64,000 nucleotides of DNA from Struthio camelus (GCF_040807025.1 NC_090951.1:3100001-3164000); one strand, 5' to 3'. Shown: positions 9,911 through 24,039, counted from the first letter of the stretch. Numbers and translations are program-made. Notes: generated by a model not told the origin, from the letters alone.

Positions 9911-12900
9911 TGGCCAACGACGGGAACAGGCAGGATGGCACATGATCTCCTTTTTTTTGTATTAGGAGCTCTTTTTCAACGCCTCCTTTCTCACCGGATT
10001 TCCTGCCTTCCCCTTTGCAGCCTGGGGAATAAGCCATGAAGAGACTGGGGAAGGGCAATGCCGCTCGCGGGGGGCCGCCGCCTGCCCCATGGCCCCTGGT
10101 GCCCCTTCCTCCTGCCCCAGCTCTGCAGAAGGCACCGGGCGCCTCTGGTTTGGCATTTCACCGCACAGCAACCTGCTCTGCCAAGCCTGGGGGCCCGAGG
10201 TGCGGTCGCTGCTCCAGAGACATTTTCCAGGGCTCTCGGCGATCTTAAAAAGCAGCGTTAATGGGTCCACAGGATTTAGAGGATGGACAGAGGTTGCAAA
10301 GGTGCCTTGGTGGGTAGAGCTGTATTTAACTCTTGCTACCTCCAAGCTGACCAGTGTTTTCGGTTAAGGGCTCAGACAAGCAGAGCAGACGGCCTCTAAC
10401 TTTGAATGCCACTAGTGGAAGTGTCAAAGGTCTCTATATGGTTTTTGCCTCTGCGCTTTCTGTCTGCACACTGTGCTAGGCTCATCGCCCGATTCGACAA
10501 AGACCTTGAGCAGGTATCATCAAGGAACACTTCAGACTTCTGAACATGATGCGCTATCTGTAATGGCATCACGTTACGAATCTTGTAGCCGCCAGAGCAT
10601 TCAACAGCATTATCAGAAAAATGAGTAATAATAATAAAATACACAGAGCTCTGTGCACACTATGTGCCCTTAAGTAAGCTATAAGCCAGTGGCAATATGC
10701 CTATAAAAATCCTAAAAGCGTAATCACACGGTGGGAATGCCAATGCGTTCTCCTCTTTGGACAAGTTTTGTGGCTGATTCAGCCAGTTGATCGAGGAGCC
10801 TGGCTCCAGCTCCCAGGGAGGTCAGTTATGCTCTAGCTTGTACAGAGAAGGAAAGGCTCCCGGTCTCTCCCAGCGTGGCCTCACGTTGTGTAACCGCTGC
10901 GTGCTGCAAGGGCGAGAGCGCCCGGCCCCGCGGCGCTGCGGAGAACTGGCTCCGCTTCGCCTTTGGCTTTGGAGCTCATAAATCAGGTCTGGGCATCTCA
11001 GGTATTCAGCAGGCTTGTTGGCGTGACGAGTGGCGCGGCAGCGTCGGCACATGTTATATCTCAGAGCAGCGTTGCTGCAAAGACACCGGATCAGTTAAAA
11101 GAAAAAAAAACTATGTCCGGAGGGGCTGTGTTACCTCTGCCAGGCGGACAGGGAGACTCCTGCTCAGCAGCTCGGTGTGGTAAAGGATATGCAAAACACA
11201 CTCAAGCCTGCAAGGACTTGAAATGAGGTTGCTGCTAGGCCTGGCTTTCATTAAACAAAAGTCAGCAGACCAAATGCGTGTAGATGATAATAATAATAAA
11301 AAAAAATCAGTACATGTAATCTTTCTGCATCGAGTCTTGAGAAAATCAAGCTGAACATTTTGGGGCAATACCAACAGCAGTTGGTGAAGCACTTCTACGA
11401 TCAGAGGGAGATCTGGCCAGAAAAAAATGTGCAAGAGAGAGCTCAATTTGCAGATGTTACTGCAAGGAGCAAAAAGGAAGTCTGGCCTCTGTAGCCCACC
11501 CTGTCCTCACCCTTGGCTGGGCACCGACAACCACGAAAGGTTGCTGCAAGTTACTCTGCGACATGGGCACTGCTTTGGACTTTTTCATTCTTTCTTTCTT
11601 TCTCATTTCAAGTCTCCTGGCTGGGTCAGGAGTCGAGAAGGGGAGTTCAGAAATCAACTCTCCAGGTTGGGGGTGATGCAAGGGCTTAATCTGCGCTTCC
11701 AACGAGCCCACTGAGCTCATCCAGCCGGGGCATGCCTCAGGCTGACTGTACAACTCAGCCCCCTTCCAGGGCGGCTGGATGGCACGCTACAGGAAAACAG
11801 GCAAAAATCACCATCTTCTTTCTACTGCTTGTTCTTGCCCGCTGCCGCCAGCCTGCAGTCCTGCCATGTGCAGCAGCGCTTGCTCCTGAGGCTGCAGCCC
11901 CAGGTTGTGTTGGCTTCGCTGTAGCTCATTGCTGCAGTTCATCCTCCAGTAGCACAGTGGTCTCATCGCCTCAGAGGGTGTCTGATGAAAGCAAAAATGA
12001 TGGATCTGAGATATTTACAGGGTTTTCCGAATGTCCTAATGAACTCCAGGAGTTGTTGGGCTGGGAATGCTTGTGCTGGGCTGTGCTCCCTGCCTTTAAC
12101 TGCAATTTCCTTATGTTACAGTGCTGCTTGTATGCCTGCAGCATTTGCTCCTGCTAAATGGCATTTAGCCATTTGCCAACATCGTGTTGCATTAGGAAAA
12201 TTCTAGATAAGCAAAGTTGCTTGAAACAGTCTTTTCAAAGAGCTTTTCATTGGCTTTCCACACTGTAAAGAGTTTAAGCTCTCACATGATATATTTGGTT
12301 GTGCAATTACTGCAAAAATCAGCATTGGCTATAGACAGCGTGATCACAGTGTGAGAACAGGAACCTGAAAAAGCAGCTGAACGGAAAAATCGGGGCTGAC
12401 TAGCTGTTAATTGGACAGTCCTTGCTCAGGTGAAGAAAATAATCACTTAAAAATAAAAATGCCAGATCCTAGAAGAAAGCCACTAAAAGCCACACTAATC
12501 CAAGTGTGGATGCGACCCTCTGGGTAACAGAAAATTACTATTGCTGGTCACTTTTTTTTCTTTAGAAGGAACATTCGTGGATGGAATGCCTGGGTTTCTT
12601 TCCTGCCCTGAGCACACAAAAATGAACCTGCAAAACCACTTTTACACCTGCCTAATCTCGGCCACAGGCTTGCAGCCACTTCAGTTGCAACACATGGGCC
12701 GTTGCATCAGCAGAAAACAGCAGGAGCCATTTCGCAGTCTGCCAGGGCTACTGGAAAGTGTCGCCAGGCGCACAGCTCTGGCTCCTCTTCCCCCGAAACT
12801 CAGGGGAGGAAACTCTGCTCCCCCCTTGCAGGAGGCTCTTCTTGCAGGAAAGGAGCCTTTTACCCAGCAAAGCACTACGAGGCTGTTGGGCGCAGAGCAG

Positions 12901-15900
12901 TGATGGTGTAGGATAACCTGGCCATCTCACTACAGAGCGAGATTCCCTGCAGAAATATGATTTACTACAACTGTCAAGTGACTAAACCGCCTGTGTGTTG
13001 TGGCCTGTTTTTTGCCTGTGCACTGGGGAAAAGGCGTCAGCCTGAAAGTGTTTGGATACTGAAGCCAGCAGCCATTCATGCAGTTGGTTAGGTGGTGAAG
13101 GATGCTTTTATTTGATTTTCCTTGCCCTTATTAAACAAATTCCAAGCTTTCTGTGGAGCTGCACACCCTCTGTTATGTACCACAGTCACGCCAGGCCTGG
13201 GGGAAACTCCTCTCCCACCCTTCACTGAGAGAATAGCAAAGAGATGAAAGGGTGGCTTAATGAAATGAATTAATCTCAAGCCTGGATAAGTCCAGCCAGG
13301 TGTCACGGAAAGAGTGTACGAGACGAGACGAGGAACTGGAGACAATTATACAAAGAGCAAAAGTTGACATGGAGTGAAAAAGGGATCTAGATCCTTCATT
13401 AGATCAAAGAGCAAAAGGCGTGTTGGGAAGAACTTGCCTGCCAGGTACATTTTGGCCAGTTTGGAGGAGGCTGCTGGGGACAGGGCAGGCGGAGGAGCGC
13501 TAGCAGGGAGCGGGAAGGTGCTGGCCAAACTCCCCAGGATAAATAACCCCACGGGGTGGCAGACGGAGTTGGGCCACGACCCTGCAGTTTGGATTGCAGC
13601 ACCTTGGAAAGTGAAGGCCTTCAGACGCTGCCCCTTAACAGCTAACACAGCCAAACCCCCACTGTGCGGCTTGATTTAAGTTTCCCAGGTTTTTAGACCC
13701 ACAAAGTTGCCTCCTGGGGCTAAAGGATGTTTTTGATCCAGGTTTGGTGAGATTCCCCTTGCAGCCTCAGGCAACGGCAGCTGCTTGCTTCACTATCTCC
13801 CCAGACAAATAACCACCCGCTCCTTCCAACCCCGCTGGCCTCCAGGTGCAGTGGAGAAAGGTGAGGGATTTGGTAGGCAGGAGGAACGCCAGCACCAGCC
13901 CATGCCTGCCTCCGACTGAGCCCTCTGCCAGACAAGTCCGTGCCTGGGGAGAGCCGCCAGCCTTGCCAGGCAGCTGCTGTGCACTTCAGAGGATCACAAA
14001 ATCACTTTGCTACTTGTCCGCCTGCACTGACAGAAAGCTATAACAGAGCTCATGGGAGCTAACAGCTCGGTACAGAAGAACTGACCTTCCTGGCAGACCT
14101 GTGTGCTAGAACTGTAGATGAACGTGGCATTTTGAGCCCAGAGAAGGAAGACAAATGCTTTGATTTCAGTGCAGGCAGATTTAGTCTGGAATCAAAGTTC
14201 AGCAGGGACGGGGCTTCCTTTGACTTTTGCCTTTGCTCACATTCCCAAAAAAGTCTGTCATCTCTGCGGGAAGGTGGCAGCTGATTCTCCTCAACACCCT
14301 GCTTGCAGACAGTTTGGAGACACAGTGGCAGACGGGGCTGCTCTTCATCCGCAAGCCAGGCCTGGAAAGAGGAAGGGGAGCAGGGGAGGAGAGGAATTTG
14401 GAACTAACCCAAGTGCTCTGCCACGCAGAGAAACAAGGTTCGGTTCCCCAGATTGTGAGCATTACCAGTGGGGCATTTGGCTCCAGGGAGAGAGCAGCAT
14501 GCTGTGCCCTGCCCTGCACCCCAAGCTCCGCTTAGGGAGGATGCTACCGGACTTCCCACACCAACTGCTGTGGGACAAAAGGACTCACAGCCATGTTTCA
14601 TTGTTTCATTCTAGTTTCATTGTATCTCTCATGTTGTACCTGGAGTTGGAGAGAGAGAGACCTTACCAAAACAGAGCTGACCTTTTGCATGGGAATATAA
14701 CCACCATCTCAGATGACTGATGTATGGACAGCCTGGGGAAGAGAAATACCTCCCGGGTGGGCCCACAGGATCAAATCACATGCATCCCGCTAACAACCAC
14801 TTCCTCAAAGCCTCTGCACGCAACAAGGCTGGACGTGAGCTCTTGTGAGCAGCCTGGACTCTGCTGTGAGATTTCTCTGACCATCCTACCACCCTGCACT
14901 GAGCCAAGCAGCTCAGCTTGTCCACAAAGCTCCTCTGGTGACAAGAAACCACATCTCTCGCTGGAGAAGAGCACAGCCTGCCTCTGGCTGGGCTGCAGCC
15001 CCAGCTCATTCCTCCTGCAGGTATCACAAGGTGGAGGGAATGAGTGATAATTTGCCCCTGGTTAGGCAAGGGCCAGAGCAGCTGGTGAGCACTAACGTTT
15101 GCAGGGCTGATGGGGACGAGCATGTCCAGCTGTCAGAGAGGGAAGGAGGTAGTCCTGAAACACCAATGCAACTCCCACTGCGGTTGGTGAGGTGGTTGCA
15201 GCTGTTTCCCCCTTGTACTCCGGATTTGGCAGAGATGCACCCTAGCCGGAACTTGCCGCGAACGTCTCCTGCGTGTCCCAGGCAAGAAGCACAATGGACA
15301 TCCCTCAGCCCATTGGACCCAGGCATCTAGCCACAAACACACTCCTTCCCTGTGAGGCTGGACTGCTTCTCACCTCAGTCCTGCAATGGGACAGTTTATC
15401 CTGTGGGAAACTGGGAAGCTGGACTGAGTGTCAACAGCCACCATGGAAACCTGGTTCATGCTCTGGTTTCTTAACAGATATCACTGCACTGCAAGCAGCA
15501 GGTAGCAGAGCAAATATTGGTTTTCAAATGGGAGCTAATTCCCAACTACTTCGTCAGCAGAATGGATTATTTGTGTGATGTGTCAGATTGATATTCACGT
15601 GGTTATCTTCATAACAAAGCTGTGCTTTCCACTCAAGCAGCAGATGTTATCATCAGACAGACACAGGAAAAAGCCTACTGTGACATATCACCAAGATCTG
15701 TCTTTGGCCCTCTTGTGTGACTCTTTTCTTCTAGTAGGAGAAATGACATCACAGGTCAGGAGAGAAAACAGTATGAATTAGAACGATAGAAAAATTGTTA
15801 AGGGATATTAGTTCCTTTTGGATTGCAGCTTGAGGTTAAAATAAAACCTTCTATTTATAAAAATGAATCAATGATAGATAAGCAGATATGGAACAATCGT

Positions 15901-17060
15901 CTGTTACATCCTGTCTGCAAAAACACCCTGAAACATGCCCAGCAGTAGATGTAATGTCATCTTGTAAAAAGTAAATCATACTAATTGCTAGAGTTTGAAT
16001 CTATCCAAACACTCAGTGCAGGAGAACTGTACTGTGAAAAACTAGTGGGCTTTGTAGATGAGACACTGTCTTCTGCTGGAAGGAAAAGGAAGTTTTATCC
16101 ACGTTTCGTGGTCCCTACATTGCTAACCACCAATGGCAATGATCTCGTTGCCAGTGATCCAGTGTGGATGCTGCCCAAATGCAGCTGGCTTGCCTCCAGG
16201 AAGAACGGATACTCCCCGCTGCCAGCCCGTAACCTGGGCCTGGAGACCACCCCACACCACAGACTGTGGGCAGTTCACAAGCTCAGCCGCTTCGCATCAC
16301 TGGTCTCCATCTAATGTGCTGGGAAGTTAAGCCCCTGTTCCTACATGAGGGTTCACATTAGTCCTGTATGTTTTTGCGGATCAAAGGGAAGAGTGAGAAA
16401 GTAGCACTCTGGGATCACTGCAACCGTGCAACATGCGTCTCTTGTGTCACCTGGTCTGTGCCTAGTTTCTTATACCCACCACGGCCAGCATGATCAAACC
16501 AATGTGCAGACTCCATTAGAACAACTCCTTCTCCATGCCCATACAGCTTAATGCTTTAAGAGAACGTTTCTGCTCACGACAGAGTGGTTAATACATCCAG
16601 GTCCACCTTTTCCAGCCAGTAAGAATGAATAAATATTTTCTTTTCTGCCGCAAAAACAGAAGGAATCTTGCCAGGGTCATCATTTCATGAGGGTAAATGT
16701 TTAGCATGATAAGAGATATATAGAGCTATCTTTACAGACGGCCTAACAAAACCTGACTGAACCGGAGTGTGAGAACATACCAAATCCCTCTGCAGTTTAT
16801 TGCTCAAGACTGGTAAAGCCTTGTCCAAGCAAGGTGACAGCAGCAGGTAAGGCAGTAAGTAGATAATCTGACCCTGACAGCTGTCATAGCACTAACACGA
16901 AAAGCAAGCGTCAGTCAGTTGTGAAAAAACTTACCCATCAGGCTGGGCTCAGTGCCTTTTGTGAAGATAAAACAGAATTAATTTTATCAACACTGTTGTT
17001 ATCAGGATTGAGGTGGACGAAAAGCAAACATTAAGGGTCAATCTCTACCTCCTCAGCAGT

Positions 17061-17082
17061 AAAAAAAAAAAAAAAAAAAAAA
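17061..17082 (+). repeat. A22 run
   Basis: A homopolymer of 22 A residues. It might be a leftover tail of a retroposed sequence, but no clear inserted body or target-site duplication is visible beside it. Confidence 0.8.
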
Positions 17083-17234
17083 TCAGGCATGGGAGAATGG
17101 TGAGAGATAACCTATGCCCACCCACGCTCCAAGGCTGCTGAGCCTGCTCTGACCATCTTGGGCATACATCTGCCTCCCAAGGTCTTAGAAACATCTTTGG
17201 ACATTTCACAGCAGCCATCCACAGTCTCTCCTCA

Positions 17235-17490
17235 TGTCTCACTAGCCTTTCAGTCAGAAAGTTTTTGCTAATGTATAATTAAACTTTTTTGGTAATATGT
17301 AAGTAAGCATCCTCAACCTACCTGCCGTGAGCATGCAGTGATGTTTCACGGGCTACAGATGACTACAAGGTTTCCTCCCTTCCCTTTTCTCTTCACTAAA
17401 TAACCCCAGCTCCCTCAACCTTTTCCCAAGGGCTGTGCTGTGCTCCTGGACCTAGCGGCAGTCTTCCTGGCCGCCTAGTCAGGTAAGGGA
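17235..17490 (-). mobile_element. CR1 LINE fragment, antisense
   Basis: Read on the - strand this is a CR1 3'-half fragment. On the + strand the markers are the 'agaaagtttttgctaatgta' block near 17258, which corresponds to the common 'aagaaattcttcctaatat' CR1 segment, and 'aaccccagctccctcaacc' at about 17402, which matches the strongly conserved antisense CR1 block. It is diverged and truncated at both ends. Confidence 0.75.
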
Positions 17491-19017
17491 ATTTTGTGCC
17501 TGCACTACCAAGTCCCCCTCTGTCCGGGGAGGCCCTGGACAGAGGAGACAGGCTGTGGATTGCATTGAGAGCAGGTTGGGTGAGCCACCCAGACCAGGCT
17601 GATGTCTTCCCTTATGAACTGACGAGAAAAAAATGGTGCTTGAGGGCACTTGACTGAGCGCATTGTATGTAGTCTGGCGATTACAACAAAAGTCGGGCTA
17701 TTCTGCCACAACCTGCCTTCATGTTATTTGTCTCTTTACGCTGGCACTTCCCTCCCCATTAAAGTGAAACAGACATCTGCTATAAAATATTCTGAGATCC
17801 TGTGATGAAAGGGTCTATAACGGGAACAGAGCGTTAGTTAGGTATTAATAGAGCACTGATTGTTTTTAACAAGTCAATATATCTGCCTACCAAGGGAAAA
17901 CAGGACTGATAACTGTGTCTACTTGCTGGTCCTTTGCGACCAAGAGAAAGTAGCACCTGCAGACTCACCATACGTGCCTGCTGGGGTGATGGTGCCCCTC
18001 AATACCTGAGCGTGGGCTCTTCAGGCTTCTCATGGCAGAATAAGCTTCCCTGTGTGAAATGAATGTGCTTGGACTTGTTCTTAGGGTGGATAAAAACATC
18101 GGCTTAATATTGAGTCCCTGATGGAACCACTTTCTGTGTCATCTAATTCCTGAGGATTTAGGAAGAGGGAGGCACTACCTGAGTAAGTGAAAGCTGAAGA
18201 AACCGAAAAACATAAGATTTCTTCACCTAAACAATCTCCATTCACTTCAGGACGTTTTGCTGGTTTTCTCCTCGCGTCCTGAAGCTTGGCCCTGTCCTTG
18301 GCTATCTGCTTCCTACTCGTGGGAGCTCTGCACCTCTGCAGATGATGCAATGTCTCAGCAGTTCTTGCACCATGGTGCAGGGAGGGAGCCGGCGCAGGGC
18401 TCTTTGCTGCTGAGGAGCTGACATCTGCTGGGACATGAAAGCCATTACACATCTTACTACATTCCAGTCGGGGTTGCATCAGACTGAGAATTTGAATAAT
18501 GAAGGGGGAAATCGGTCACATATATAAGGGCTGGGGTTTTAAAGGTATTTTTGGCTGCTTTTTATTGCTCTTATGAGCAATATGACCTTTCCTTACCAGA
18601 ATTCATTTCTCACCCTGGTCTTTCTGGGGTTTCTTCTTACTCACTTCCTTTCTCGCTAGTTTACCTAATTCTTTACACTTCTGTTTGGAAATTACGGAGT
18701 GGATTCAAAGACATTTGGGGTGCTGTAAATGGGGCTGAGCCTCAAATTCTGCACCTTGGATCCAATCTTCCTACAAAATCCTGACCTTGGATCAGGGGAT
18801 CCAGGGACCTGTAGAATGATATTGGCATTTAAAAGGAGTATCTCTGCATCATCTTTGAACATAAATGAGTGGAAAAATATCTAAACACATTTATAAATAA
18901 ATGGGAATAGAGCAAAAGAAGCCTGATGATTTCATACAAAAAAAAAAAAGTTATACTTGATATCAGCCAGGCTACATCCCTAATAATGTGAACCTTACTG
19001 CTTTACTCAGTGAAGAT

Positions 19018-19039
19018 TAAGCTTCTCTAAAGAAGCTTA
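19018..19039. repeat. Perfect 9-bp inverted repeat (hairpin)
   Basis: TAAGCTTCT at 19018-19026 is followed by a 4-base spacer and its exact reverse complement at 19031-19039. There is no T-run to suggest a Pol III terminator. Confidence 0.85.
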
Positions 19040-19041
19040 GG

Positions 19042-19075
19042 TAGCCTAATTAATGGCTCACTAGCCTAATTAATG
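19042..19075 (+). repeat. Two-copy direct repeat with TAATTA cores, period 20
   Basis: The 14-base unit 'tagcctaattaatg' occurs at 19042 and again at 19062. Each copy contains a palindromic TAATTA homeodomain-type core. It directly follows the hairpin at 19018-19039. Confidence 0.85.
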
Positions 19076-20412
19076 AAGATCTTAGTGCTTTCTCTAGAGA
19101 CTGATGTGACTGTACTTTGTTGCTCTACCCCTTTTTGCAGAAGGAATAGGAAGCCCAAGACAGACATGAAGGCCGTCTAACATTTCTGCTTTCTCATTGC
19201 CATTCTGGGAATCAGCACACTGTCTCAAGCAGATTTGTGGGGGACGATGTGACAGAAAGACGTGACAATAGATGGACAGAGACTCTGCGTGGTTGCTGGA
19301 GCGTTTTAATCAGAAGCAGCTTTAAGGCTGGGCTGGCAAATAGTGCCACGGCTCAGTGACACCAAGGACGCGCTACGCACTAGAAATAGCATCATCAAAG
19401 CTGGTCTGATGAAATAGTAGAGGCAAAGACCTGTCCCTGTAGGAATTTGTGTGATAGGATGTTTGAAAAAGGACAGGCAAAACAAAGCAGCGACACACGC
19501 AGAAGAATTCAGCTACTCTACAAGGAAGCTTGCAGAGGTTGATTTCTTGAGTGTGTGAAGAAGCTCTGGGGTAATGCTGGCTGTTTGAACAGCATTAATA
19601 CAACCGTTCTTCCAAAAGTCATGTCCTCCTGTGCTTACTCATGTACGTGTGTATGCATGCATGCTTCCTGTAAGTTAGTAAAGCCTTTCTTTAAAAAGAA
19701 TTTCTGGATTCTGGTGCTTATCAGCATGGTGGCAAGTTTGAAAGACACTTTCAATAAACAGTGGCAACAGGCCTTTCTCACATGGCAGCTGCTCTGGGTG
19801 AACAGCTGAAATAACTTAGTGGTCTTATGCTGCTGCTCGCTAGAAGAGAAGGTGCCTGCCCAGTGAACAGGATCCCTTGGCAATGCAAGGCAATCAGCAT
19901 TCACTTGTCGCCTTGGTTGGCAGTTTCAGCTGTTTTACACAACCAGAAGGTGTATAATCCTGCCAGTGCGTAGACACCCTTAAAATGCTGAGCAGCCTTT
20001 TTGCTGCCCTGAATATTTTACTACCCTAAAAAAGCTTCTCTAGTCTATCTTCAAGGTTAGAACTGGTGCCTGTGGGAAAATGACCTTGTTTTCAGAACTA
20101 TCTTCCACAAATCAGCCTGACACCCAAGAGTGAAGCATTGCAGCTAAGATGTACATTAATGTTTTCTGTTTTGTATCTACTGGGTGACTGTGGATACCCA
20201 CGCCTCTCGGTCCTGCCTCTTTCATTGAGAGTAAATTCATTAAAAATTAACTAAATGCAGCCAGGCTGGGCAGATTCACATGCACAGAAATGTGGTAATG
20301 AGGGACTCTGATGTTAAAACAAGACTTCTTATTGTAGGCATTAGATGTTGATTTTAGTGCTTAAATGGAAACATCTACGTCTAAACATTAATCTTAGAGA
20401 AAGGGGAGAGAC

Positions 20413-20482
20413 ATGCTTACTCATTTGCTCTGGCTCAGCGGTGGGATATGCTTGCTCATTTGCTGTAGATCAGTGGTGAATT
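20413..20482 (+). repeat. 35-bp imperfect tandem duplication
   Basis: Two adjacent copies with period 35 begin 'atgcttactcatttgct' (20413) and 'atgcttgctcatttgct' (20448), with several substitutions between them. Confidence 0.7.
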
Positions 20483-23400
20483 CAGATGAGAATTTATTTC
20501 ACCATGCCTGTATTTCTTCTTCCAAGTGTTTTCTGTGTGTTAGCTGGAACTGCCATCTTCATTATTACTGCCAACGGTACTAATAATTAGTGCTATAACA
20601 CCAGAGCGGTAGAGCATCCTCAGCTGGAACACTCAAGATCGCTGCATAATCAATGATATTCAGAAATGTGGATTTCTAAACCACCATCCTGATACTTCTT
20701 GCTTCTTAATTCCTTCTCTGCAGTTTTATTAGACTTCAATGACACAACCCACCCCCCCCCAATGAAACTACATTGGAATGGCGAGATAAAGGGCTTTTGC
20801 TGATTCATGGAGAATTTGTAGCTGCAAGTGTGACAACCTGATGGAGTTAGATTGATGTCCCTTGGGATCTCTAGCTGAATAAAGCCACATTTTGTATTTC
20901 CCTCCAAGGAAGCCTCTGCCTTCCCCTGCTTCTTCTGTTTTCAAGATATTAAAACACCAATTTCAAAACAGAAAATGTAGGAAGAAAAATTGAATGGCTA
21001 TGAGATGCTATCAGCTCCTTGGTTATAAAAGAGCCTGCATGGAGCAAAGTGCTGTCACTGGGGCCTCCTCCTTGGCCCGAATTCAGGTGCTGCCCGCACC
21101 AGCAGGGGCGGAGGGGCCTCTGCTGGGCTATGAGCACAGCCAGGATCAATTCCTGTCTCTTGAATATGAGGGATTTTTTCCAAGTGAGCCTTAGCTACGT
21201 GCACTGCCTTGATTCTCTGCAGTGTTTGTCTTTGGGGCTGAGTGGCTATGAAATGCAGTCACCAAAGCCTGAGGGGACACTTTTTGCCTTTCTAAAGAAC
21301 TGTGCAGGCCGGGTGTGGTGTTCTCCCTGTTTTGCATGTGTGGAGCAGGAACGTATCAGCCTGAGCCTGGAGGAGACCAGGGGACCTGGTTTCTGACTTG
21401 TCACATGAAGCTTTCCAGACTGAGGTATATACGACACACCCAGGAAAAAGTATTTTCTCTGACTTGTTCTTCTGACACGGCACGGGGCAAATACACTACT
21501 TAGAGCCCTGAGATTGCTGGAGCAAGCTGTTCCCTTTATTCTACTCTTTCTCTATAGACGGACTGTGTCACGGTGGTCTAATGCAGCATCTCTTCCTAGA
21601 ATCGCAATGCATTGTTGACTGATTTAGTTACTGTGCTGTCAGCGTGCCCTCCTGCTTAATCTGTTTCATTAATTCCTTCCTTGCTACTGGCTTCAAAATG
21701 CATTAACATGGGAAAAATAAATCAAGTGTTTGAGCACAAAGAAGACCTATGGGAAAAAGCTTTTGAGCCGTTTCTGAAGCTTCCATGGCTGTTATTCTTT
21801 ACTTTGCTGATACAGCTGGATTTACCATCCTGTTGAATGAGCATATTCCAGACCGTAAAAAATAACAAAGTAAACCCACGTGCTCTTTGTATAGGTCAGA
21901 ACTGGAGATGGGCTGCCAGATATAACAGCATAGGACATTTAAAATCAATAGAATGAAATGTGCAAGCACTGGCAAAGTCCAGCTTATGCTATGTCCCTCA
22001 TCAGCATACAGTTCACAACCCCCAAACAAAGCAGAAACAAAACCTGAAACAAAACAAAAATTATATTGTGAAAACATCTGTGCGTGGGAACGTGTGTGTG
22101 CGCGCCTGAACTCAGCCATGTTTTCGAGTGCACATCTGTCTGCCAGCTGGGTGGATGTTTGTGTGAACATGCAGGAATACGTCCGTGACTCTTGTGTGGG
22201 AAAGCGGAGTGGCCGTGGGCTTCTTCAGGGTGACAGAAAGCCTAGGAAAAGAGCTTACCTACCTCCTAAGTCAGTTTTGGAGTGGTAAATTTAAGTCTTG
22301 GGGCACTGGTACTCTCATGTCACAGTCCTTAATCTCACCTACACTGCCAAGGCTTCCACCAGATCCATTCAAGGAAGACGCATCTTTGAACATCTACCAT
22401 CATTGCTACAGCAGGACTTTTACGCCATGGTGGAGCAGGGGAATATTTCTCCGTGAGAAGTTCATGCCCTGATCCATGCTTATATTGTGCTCTGTATTTT
22501 CAAAGTGGAGTGCAAAGTTTTCTTTGTCCTCTCTTCTTCGTTTTTCTTCACGTAGGCATGTGAAACTAGATTCTGCAGTTCAAGAGATCAGAGAACTCAC
22601 ACTAGGAAATGTTCGGCCCCACGCAGTTCCCCATGCGGTGGCTAGCTCCAAATGACCCTGAACATCTGAAACTGTACTCAGAATATGGAAAGTATAGTTT
22701 TGAGAATGTAATCGGAGCTCTCGGAGTCAAATATTTCTGTCTGATTAGTTATGGAAACACCATGAACAACACAGTGCTGAGAAGGCTGATGCAAACGGGG
22801 GCAGGCGGTGTGGGGTATGGAGGAGGTGGAAGACTCCTTACTCCTCCAGCAAATCAATGCCGCTGAAGAGCAGGTTTCACAAAGATGCAGCCTTTTTCAT
22901 TTTAAAATCCTTTCAAAAACAAACAAACAAAACCACCTTGAAGATCTGGCCCAGGGGAATCAGTGACCAAACTGCTGCAGACATCAGGAGGGGACAGGTT
23001 TTCCACACACCGGTTTTCCTTTTGAGGTTAAAGGCCAAGAAACAGCAGGGGGGAACTTCTCGGCCTGTATGTAGCACCAGGGAATTCGGCAGGGCTCCTC
23101 CAACTTATGTTGACTGAGAAATTGCCCTGTTCACTTGACCTGGTGTCTCCTCAGCTTTCTGTTCACTTCCTGGCTATAAAGACTCGCGCGTTGCTGCTTT
23201 AATTGTAACCACAGTGTTCTCAGGCTTACCGGATAAACAAAATGTTGGTCAGGATGTACATTGTTTGCGACCTCAAAACATTTTCCCAGCTCTTCCCTTC
23301 GTGCTTTGGGGTTGCGTCTCCAAGATCTGAGGTTCCAGTGTGGGCAGATGCTCAAAGCGTGGGAACCATCCTGCGATTTCCCCGGGCAGGTGCTTGGATA

Positions 23401-23997
23401 CTTGGGTTATCGAGCTGTAATTGCCCTGGATATCCTCGGCGGTTTGGAACAGGCAGCGGGTTGGGCAGTGGCGAAACGCGTCCTGCCTCCAGGCAACGCG
23501 GGCTTTTGTTGAAGAGTTTAGAAACAACAGTTGTACTTCTTCTCTGGAAGTGAGACGCGATCACAAAAAGCAATTCTGAAGTGTAATGGGATGAAGGGAA
23601 ACTCAGTGCGAAGCTGTATTTAAACCTGAGCAATATTTACAGCGTACACACCGGTTATGTTCTCCCAGTCCATGTTTCTCCTGTAATTCTACCCGGGCTC
23701 TGCGTCAGCATGAAACAACGTGTAAAACGCCAAATAATCGTTATCCCGCCTCCGCCGCTGAGGGATCGCTATGGCGCAGTCGCCCGGTGTCCTCGCGCAG
23801 CGCCCGCCGTTTCGTTGCAGCTCCCCGAAACCGCAGGTCTTTGCGAGACCCGCCGTGCAAAACCCACGTTTCCAAAACTTGGCGGCTGTAAACACCCGCA
23901 TGGCAGGAGGCCGGGTGGAAATCCGCCCCTCGCCCGGTGCTTTCAGCCGTGCGGGGCCTTTCGGAGCCTTAGAGGTGCTTTGCTTCCCCCCAGGGGG

Positions 23998-24039
23998 GCC
24001 ATTTTGTGTAAGTGTGTGTTGGGGGGGGGTGCCATTTTG
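23998..24039 (+). promoter_or_regulatory. Two YY1-like sites
   Basis: GCCATTTTG occurs at 23998-24006 and 24031-24039, 33 bases apart in the same orientation, separated by a G-run. The core is the reverse complement of the CAAAATGGC-type YY1 motif common in CpG-island promoters. Confidence 0.45.

Larger units (their letters stand above)
7961..17234. other. Intergenic DNA, no gene recognised
   Basis: Open frames of up to 186 codons occur (longest 14160-14720, + strand), but none shows a family motif, a signal peptide or a convincing splice structure. The longest is within chance expectation for a sequence this size. I could not assign the repeats here beyond short A- and T-runs. A CpG-rich patch at 9770-9910 is listed separately. 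Confidence 0.45.
17491..23744. other. Intergenic DNA upstream of KLHDC4
   Basis: No coding exon is recognised. The longest open frames (about 125-132 codons) lack family motifs. Named contents are the hairpin and TAATTA repeat at 19018-19075 and the 35-bp duplication at 20413-20482. Distal KLHDC4 regulatory sites could lie here, but none can be shown from the sequence. Confidence 0.45.

Noticed and set aside
14160-14720. 186-codon open frame on the + strand
   Set aside because: It has no recognisable domain and no splice context. One frame of this length is expected by chance in 64 kb read in six frames.
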